Below, one piece after another: positions 1 to 4,032 of a stretch of 7,137 nt of DNA (positions are counted from its first letter, which is position 1; each line of letters opens with the position of its first letter). Under the pieces are notes generated by a model. The model had not been told where the DNA came from. It was given only the letters and a program-made list of their open reading frames with translations, and ran no database searches. The translations under genes and the position numbers were made by a program. Origin of the DNA: Candidatus Aquidulcis sp. (GTDB lineage Bacteria > Chloroflexota > Anaerolineae > Anaerolineales > E44-bin32); the NCBI GenBank assembly GCA_020723365.1, contig DYJB01000121.1:1266-8402 (forward strand), read 5' to 3'.

Positions 1-341
1 AGCGCGTAAAACTCGCCCTGCTGTCGGACGCCCTTGACGCCGGTGGTCAGCAGCGCCGTGATGGCGGCCGAGAACAGGAACAGGATGCGGAAGGTGAACG
101 CCAGCCAGTCGTCGCGCAGCATTCCGCCGAAGATCGCGTGCTGGTCGGCGTGCGGGCGGCTGAAGACGATGCCGAGGACCAGTGTGACGATGAGCCCCAG
201 CGCCGTGAACCACCCCAGCCAGGGGCGCGACCGCCCATGCCAGATGGCGTCCACCAGCAGCACCAGCAGGGCCAGCGCCAGGAGCAGGATCTCCGGCAGG
301 AGCGCCTGAACCATCCAGGGTTCGAACAGCGGGACCGTCAC
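1..341 (-). CDS. nuoN: NADH-quinone oxidoreductase subunit N, 5' part (runs off left edge)
   Basis: This is the N-terminal 113 residues of NuoN, an antiporter-like proton-pumping subunit of the complex I membrane arm; the rest lies beyond the window edge. I read the frame directly. It begins with a GTG at 339-341, directly next to the nuoM2 stop (342-344), and has an ideal Shine-Dalgarno GGAGGT at 348-353 with a 6-nt spacer, which is why I prefer this start to the ATG at 314. The family N-terminus is visible: a first membrane helix around residues 11-33 containing LLPEILLLALALLVLLVDA, a second around 42-60, then the conserved stretch IFGGMLRDDWLAFTFR (70-85) leading into a third helix. The last complete residues, GEFYA, match the conserved start of the next NuoN helix. 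The catalytic Glu and Lys residues are outside the window. The zero-length junction with nuoM2 suggests translational coupling. Confidence 0.93.
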   Translation of the reverse strand, partial: MTVPLFEPWMVQALLPEILLLALALLVLLVDAIWHGRSRPWLGWFTALGLIVTLVLGIVFSRPHADQHAIFGGMLRDDWLAFTFRILFLFSAAITALLTTGVKGVRQQGEFYA

Positions 342-1853
342 TTACCCACCTCCGAGCAAGCGCAGAACGGCGTCGGCGCCGGACTGGATCATGGGCGCCA
401 TGACGGCCGGGAAGATGCCGAGCACGATCAGGATGCCGGCCAGCACGACCAGGGCCAGCTTGTCCTTGCGCGTGATCGGACCGATGTGGCCCTCGAACTC
501 GGCCGGCATGGCGCCGAAGAATACGCGCCCGATGACGCGCATGATGTAGCCCGCCGTCACGACGATGGCAACGGCGGAGATCAGCGCCACCAGCGGCTGC
601 CGCTGCCACAGGCCCATGAAGATCGGGAACTCGGCCACGAAGCCCGAGAAGCCGGGCATGCCCATCGACACCAGGCCGCCGACGATGAACGCCACCGCCA
701 CCAGCGGCATGACCCTGGCGAAGCCGCCCAGCTCGGGGATCTCGCGCGTGTGCGCCCGGTCGTAGACCATGCCGACGACGGCGAAGAAGAGAGCCGTCAT
801 GACCCCGTGCGAGAACATCTGCAGCCCCGCGCCGGTGAGACCCGGGCGATTGAGCGTGGCGAAGCCCAGCATCACCAGCCCCATGTGCGAGACGGACGAG
901 AAACCGATGACGTACTTGAAATCGGTCTGCACCATGGCGATGAAGGCGCCGTAGACGACGTTGACCGTCGCCAGCACCAGGATCAGCCCCGACCAGTACT
1001 TCGCCCCCTCGGGCAGCAGCATGATGCCGACGCGCAGGGCGGCGAAGGCGCCCAGCTTCATCAGCACGCCGGCGTGGAACATCGACACGGCCGTCGGCGC
1101 CGCCACGTGGCCGTCGGGCGACCAGTTGTGAACCGGGAAGATGCCGCCCAGCACGGCGAAGCCGAAGAACACGACCGGGAACCAGAAGACCTGGAAGGGC
1201 ACCGTGGCGCCGAACAGGTTGACCGTGCCGTTGAAGGCCCCCGCCTGGGCGGCCTGCTGCAGCTCGATCAGGTCGAAGGAGCGCAGACCGGCGGTGTAGT
1301 ACAGCGCCAGTCCGCCGATCAGGGCGACGACCGACCCGATGAACAGGTAGAGCGTCAGTTTCATCGCCGCGTACTCACGCGTCACCTGCCAGCCCCAGAT
1401 GGCGATCAGCAGGTACATCGGGAAGACGGCGATCTCGTAGAAGAAGAACAGCTGGAACAGGTCCTGGGCCACGAAGACGCCGAAGACGCCGGTGGCCAGG
1501 ATGAAGAGGAAGGCGAAGAACTCGCGCGGCCGGTCGTCAATGCCCCAGGAGATCAGCACGCCGGTGAACATCACCACGCCCGTGAGCAGCACCAGCGGCA
1601 GGTTCATGCCGTCGACGGCCACGTGGTAGGAGATGCCCAGCTGCGGGATCCAGGAGACCTTCTCGACCATCTGGTAGCCGCCGGCGGCCAGGTCGTAGGT
1701 GACGTAGGCCCACAGCGACAGCCCCAGGTCGAGCGCGGCCGCCGCCAGGGCCGCCACGCGAATGGCCGTCTTGCGCTCGGCCGGGAAGAGCAGGATCACC
1801 AGCCCGGCGGCGATCGGGGTGAAGACGATAATGCTCAGGATGGGAAAGGTCAT
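342..1853 (-). CDS. nuoM2: Second NuoM-type subunit of complex I (NuoM2)
   Basis: A 503-residue, very hydrophobic member of the antiporter-like NuoM family, with about 14 membrane helices expected. I chose the ATG at 1853 (MTFPILSIIVFTPIAAG) because it gives the usual NuoM N-terminus. A TTG 13 codons upstream would put the first residues inside the heptad repeat array. A weak purine-rich GAGAG lies about seven bases before the ATG. Family residues seen are the TM5 Glu E140 in FFFYEIAVFPMY, the TM8 Lys K266 in GVLMKLGAF, and the TM12 Glu E408 in GFVAEF. At the TM7 Lys position (AIKVPVWPFHTWLPDAH in the neighbouring NuoM) this protein reads AVLGGIFPVHNWSPDGH, so Leu235 replaces Lys. H242 and the APTA motif are retained. 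It is clearly diverged from the NuoM at 2434-4011 rather than a recent copy. Its likely role is a fourth pump-like module in the membrane arm; proton translocation is inferred, not shown. Confidence 0.93.
   Translation of the reverse strand: MTFPILSIIVFTPIAAGLVILLFPAERKTAIRVAALAAAALDLGLSLWAYVTYDLAAGGYQMVEKVSWIPQLGISYHVAVDGMNLPLVLLTGVVMFTGVLISWGIDDRPREFFAFLFILATGVFGVFVAQDLFQLFFFYEIAVFPMYLLIAIWGWQVTREYAAMKLTLYLFIGSVVALIGGLALYYTAGLRSFDLIELQQAAQAGAFNGTVNLFGATVPFQVFWFPVVFFGFAVLGGIFPVHNWSPDGHVAAPTAVSMFHAGVLMKLGAFAALRVGIMLLPEGAKYWSGLILVLATVNVVYGAFIAMVQTDFKYVIGFSSVSHMGLVMLGFATLNRPGLTGAGLQMFSHGVMTALFFAVVGMVYDRAHTREIPELGGFARVMPLVAVAFIVGGLVSMGMPGFSGFVAEFPIFMGLWQRQPLVALISAVAIVVTAGYIMRVIGRVFFGAMPAEFEGHIGPITRKDKLALVVLAGILIVLGIFPAVMAPMIQSGADAVLRLLGGG
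348..353 (-). promoter_or_regulatory. Ribosome binding site deciding the nuoN GTG start
   Basis: Minus-strand GGAGGT lies six bases upstream of the GTG at 341, inside the last codons of nuoM2. It is the strongest Shine-Dalgarno match in the left part of the window and supports the GTG start, which lacks any intergenic space. Confidence 0.8.
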
Positions 1854-1863
1854 GATTGACTCT

Positions 1864-1915
1864 CTGGCTGGCTGGTTGCTGGCTGCTGGCAACTAGCGGC
1901 TAGCAGCTAGCCTAG
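1864..1915. repeat. Left heptad repeat array (CTAG/CTGG type)
   Basis: On the plus strand, five consecutive 7-bp units in perfect phase read CTGGTTG (1872-1878), CTGGCTG (1879-1885), CTGGCAA (1886-1892), CTAGCGG (1893-1899) and CTAGCAG (1900-1906). An 8-bp variant CTGGCTGG (1864-1871) sits on the outer side, and two further CTAG cores, at 1907-1910 and 1912-1915, on the inner side. The consensus is CT(A/G)G(C/T)NN. The array includes the S23-type gene's stop codon (1907-1909) and fills most of the gap before nuoM2. A perfect 15-bp odd palindrome lies at 1898-1912 (GGCTAGC-A-GCTAGCC). The right flank has a related array in inverted order. Confidence 0.85.
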
Positions 1916-2365
1916 TGACTCCGATTCCAGTCGACTCCGATGGCCCTGATTCGGCCGGACTGCGCCCATGTGCCTTCCGCCGCTCAGCGAGGTCAGCGTG
2001 GCGGGACCTGAGCTCTTCTGCACTCTTCTGATCAGCGCCGCCAGCATCCTCTGAACTTCGACGGTCCGGGCCTGCAACTCCTCATAGCATTCGTCGGTCA
2101 GGTAGCCCAGGTCGCGTGCCAGCAGCAGGTGGTACTCAAGCTCCGTGGCCGAACCCATGCCGATCTGGAGGAAGCGGGCCAATTCCCGATCGGTCTTCCT
2201 ACCACAGCCCTCGGCCAGATTCGCCGGCACCGAAGCGCAGGCCCTGCGCGCCTGTGCCGTCAACCCGTAGAGCTCTTCGGACGGGAAGGCCCTTGTCTCG
2301 CTGTACACTTTCAGCGCGAGCTCATGCGCCTTCCCCCACACCTGCAGCCTCCGGAAGTCCTTCAT
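1907..2365 (-). CDS. Four helix bundle protein (S23 / TIGR02436 family)
   Basis: A 152-residue protein of the four-helix-bundle family first known from open reading frames in 23S rRNA intervening sequences; the molecular function is not established. The family pattern is clear: FRRLQVWGKAHELALKVY (4-21), FPSEELYGLTAQARRAC (27-43), SVPANLAEGCGRK (45-57), FLQIGMGSATELEYHLLLARDLGYL (65-89), and a last helix ending near LIRRVQ (111-116). I chose the ATG at 2365 because the family motif begins immediately and GGAGGT (2371-2376) lies five bases upstream. An upstream GTG at 2398 would add 11 residues unlike the family. After about residue 117 a 36-residue polar tail follows with no family resemblance, and its stop lies in the flanking heptad array. 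The gene is co-oriented with the nuo genes but has no known complex I role, so it is most likely an insertion rather than a subunit. Confidence 0.92.
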   Translation of the reverse strand: MKDFRRLQVWGKAHELALKVYSETRAFPSEELYGLTAQARRACASVPANLAEGCGRKTDRELARFLQIGMGSATELEYHLLLARDLGYLTDECYEELQARTVEVQRMLAALIRRVQKSSGPATLTSLSGGRHMGAVRPNQGHRSRLESESLG

Positions 2366-2370
2366 CCCCC

Positions 2371-2376
2371 ACCTCC
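2371..2376 (-). promoter_or_regulatory. Ribosome binding site of the S23-type gene
   Basis: Minus-strand GGAGGT, five bases before the ATG at 2365, is a near-perfect Shine-Dalgarno sequence. It fixes the start codon and shows the gene carries its own translation signal within the cassette. Confidence 0.8.
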
Positions 2377-2398
2377 CGGGTCGCGCCTCAGGTTCCAC

Positions 2399-2433
2399 TC
2401 AGCAGCTAGCCGCTAGTCGCTAGCTGCCAGCCG
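2399..2433. repeat. Right heptad repeat array with a 9-bp hairpin
   Basis: Four in-phase 7-bp units on the plus strand read CTAGCCG (2406-2412), CTAGTCG (2413-2419), CTAGCTG (2420-2426) and CCAGCCG (2427-2433), with a degenerate unit TCAGCAG just before at 2399-2405. The array ends exactly at the nuoM stop codon (2434-2436). Within it, GCAGCTAGC (2402-2410) and GCTAGCTGC (2419-2427) form a perfect 9-bp stem with an 8-nt loop. No run of T follows on the transcribed side, so it is not a standard intrinsic terminator. Read on the minus strand, the units mirror those of the left array. Confidence 0.83.
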
Positions 2434-4011
2434 CTACCCGAACAACCTCGTGACGGTCGCATTGATGACCCCCACGATCCACGCCGGCCAGACACCGATG
2501 ACCAGCATCAGCACCATCAGCGGGGCGATGGCCAGGATCTCGCGAGCGTTGATCTCCAGGGCATGGCCCTTCCAGGCCTCGTTCAGCGGGCCGTGCAGCA
2601 CCTGGCGCACGCTCTTGAGGATGTAGATGCCGGTGATCAGCAGGCCGAGCATGGCCACGGCGGTGTAGGCGGTGAAGATCGGCCAGGCGCCCCGCACCAC
2701 CATGAACTCCGAAACGAAGCCGTTCAAGCCCGGCAGGCCGAGCGACGACATGGCGGTGAAGATCAGGATGCCGCCGTAGATCGGCGCCAGCGGGAACAAC
2801 CCGCCGTAGGCCTTCAGATCGCGAGTGTGGGTGCGCTCGTAGATCACCCCGACAAGCAGGAACATGCCGGCCGCCGACAGGCCGTGGTTGAACATCTGCA
2901 GCACCGCCCCGTTGAGGGCGATGACGGCATCACCGGCCGACATCGTCCCGCGGGCGTAGGCCGCGGCGGCAATGCCCAGCACGACGAAGCCCATGTGGTT
3001 GACCGACGAGTAGGCCACCAGGCGCTTGAAATCGCTCTGACCCCAGGAGGCGAAGGCGCCGAAGACGATGGCCGCCACGGCCAGCAGCGCAAGGATCCCG
3101 GCATAGTCGTGCGCCTGCTGGGGATAGAGCGGCAGCACCAGGCGCAGAAACCCGTAGGCGCCCAGCTTCAGCAGCACACCCGCCAGGATCATCGAGCCGG
3201 CCGTCGGCGCCTCGGTGTGGGCATCCGGCAGCCAGGTGTGGAAGGGCCACACCGGAACCTTGATGGCGAAGGCGATGACGAAGGCCCAGAAGGCGATGGC
3301 CTTGACCGTCGCCATGGGCAGCGCGATCGGCAGCCCGTAGAGCGACAGGGGGCCTTCCAGCGTCGGGAAGACGCGCGTGATCGTCACCAGGTCGAAGGTC
3401 CCGGCGGCCGAGCCGATCATCTGGATCGCCAGCAGCAGCCCGAGCGAGCCGGCCATGGTGTAGATCAGGAACTTGTAGGAGGCGTAGGTCCGGGCGCTCA
3501 TCACCTTGCCTCGCCCGTACTCGCGCTCGCCCTTCTCGCTGCCCCACTGGTTGATCAGGAAGTACATCGGCACCAGCCCGATCTCCCAGAAGACGAAGAA
3601 AAGGAACAGGTCGAGCGCCATGAAGACGCCCAGCATGCCGGATTCGAGCAGCAGGAAGAGGGCCATGTAGCCGCGTACGTTCTTCTCGATGCTGAACGAG
3701 ATCAGGATGGCCAGCGGCGTGAGCAGCGTGGTCAGCAGGACCATCGGCACGGAGATGCCGTCGACGCCCAGGTGGTAGCCGGCGTTGATGGCCGCGTACC
3801 AGACAGCCTGTTCGGTGAACTGGTAGCCGGCGACAGCCGAGTCGTAGCCGACCCACAGCACGATCGAGAGCGCCAGCGGGATCAGGCTGAGTCCGAAGGC
3901 GGCCCAGCGCACCCGGCGCACGTTCGGCCCCGGCAGCAGCACGATGACCAGCGCCGCGGCCGCCGGGGCGAAGAGGATCAGCGAGAGCAGGTGACTGTTG
4001 AGAAAGTCCAT
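2434..4011 (-). CDS. nuoM: NADH-quinone oxidoreductase subunit M
   Basis: A 525-residue antiporter-like membrane subunit of complex I, close to the usual NuoM length, with about 14 hydrophobic helices. Every expected pump residue is present: the TM5 Glu E143 in FWEIGLVPMYFLI, the TM7 Lys K251 in FAIKVPVWPFHTWLPDAHTEAPT, the TM8 Lys K282 in GVLLKLGAYGFLR, and the TM12 Glu E435 in GLNGFVSEFM. These correspond to E. coli NuoM E144, K234, K265 and E407 (numbers from memory). It is therefore the canonical NuoM of the pair. The ATG at 4011 begins the usual MDFLNSHLLSLILFAPAAAA helix, and a GGAG lies about ten bases upstream, 21 bp after the nuoL stop. A charged loop around 157-174, between TM5 and TM6, looks a little longer than typical. 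The stop codon abuts the right heptad array. Confidence 0.97.
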   Translation of the reverse strand: MDFLNSHLLSLILFAPAAAALVIVLLPGPNVRRVRWAAFGLSLIPLALSIVLWVGYDSAVAGYQFTEQAVWYAAINAGYHLGVDGISVPMVLLTTLLTPLAILISFSIEKNVRGYMALFLLLESGMLGVFMALDLFLFFVFWEIGLVPMYFLINQWGSEKGEREYGRGKVMSARTYASYKFLIYTMAGSLGLLLAIQMIGSAAGTFDLVTITRVFPTLEGPLSLYGLPIALPMATVKAIAFWAFVIAFAIKVPVWPFHTWLPDAHTEAPTAGSMILAGVLLKLGAYGFLRLVLPLYPQQAHDYAGILALLAVAAIVFGAFASWGQSDFKRLVAYSSVNHMGFVVLGIAAAAYARGTMSAGDAVIALNGAVLQMFNHGLSAAGMFLLVGVIYERTHTRDLKAYGGLFPLAPIYGGILIFTAMSSLGLPGLNGFVSEFMVVRGAWPIFTAYTAVAMLGLLITGIYILKSVRQVLHGPLNEAWKGHALEINAREILAIAPLMVLMLVIGVWPAWIVGVINATVTRLFG

Positions 4012-4032
4012 CGGTCCGTTCTCCGCCCGGCC

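Larger units (their letters stand above)
1864..2433 (-). mobile_element. Putative repeat-bounded S23-gene cassette inserted between nuoM and nuoM2
   Basis: This roughly 570-bp unit consists of an S23-type four-helix-bundle gene bounded by two heptad arrays that are inverted relative to each other. On both ends the inner units are CTAG-type and the outermost units CTGG-type when read in the same sense. A 13-bp inverted match, ACTAGCGGCTAGC at 1892-1904 and its complement at 2405-2417, links the two flanks. An 11-bp direct match, AGCAGCTAGCC, occurs at 1902-1912 and 2401-2411. No transposase is encoded and no clean target-site duplication was found, so mobility is inferred from the structure and from its position between otherwise tightly packed nuo genes. 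It could instead be an old genomic repeat family that travels with S23 genes. Confidence 0.45.

Noticed and set aside
342..1853. nuoM2 as a recent duplication or assembly artefact of nuoM
   Set aside because: The two proteins differ along their whole length, including the TM7 motif and N-terminus, so they are old paralogues.
138..1859. 573-codon plus-strand frame opposite nuoM2 and nuoN
   Set aside because: Same low-complexity Arg/His/Asp/Gln composition caused by antisense reading of hydrophobic codons; no start context or family.
1854..1892. Upstream TTG start of nuoM2 at 1892
   Set aside because: It would encode 13 residues from the repeat array (MPAASNQPARESI); the ATG at 1853 gives the expected family N-terminus.
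1907..2365. S23-type gene as an accessory complex I subunit
   Set aside because: The protein is a soluble four-helix-bundle type with its own family signature, and the repeat borders indicate an insertion; nothing in the sequence links it to complex I.
2399..2433. Intrinsic terminator between nuoM and the S23-type gene
   Set aside because: The hairpin lacks a following T run on the transcribed strand, and essential nuo genes continue downstream.
1864..2433. CRISPR array
   Set aside because: Repeat units are 7 bp, contiguous and degenerate, with no spacers of regular size.
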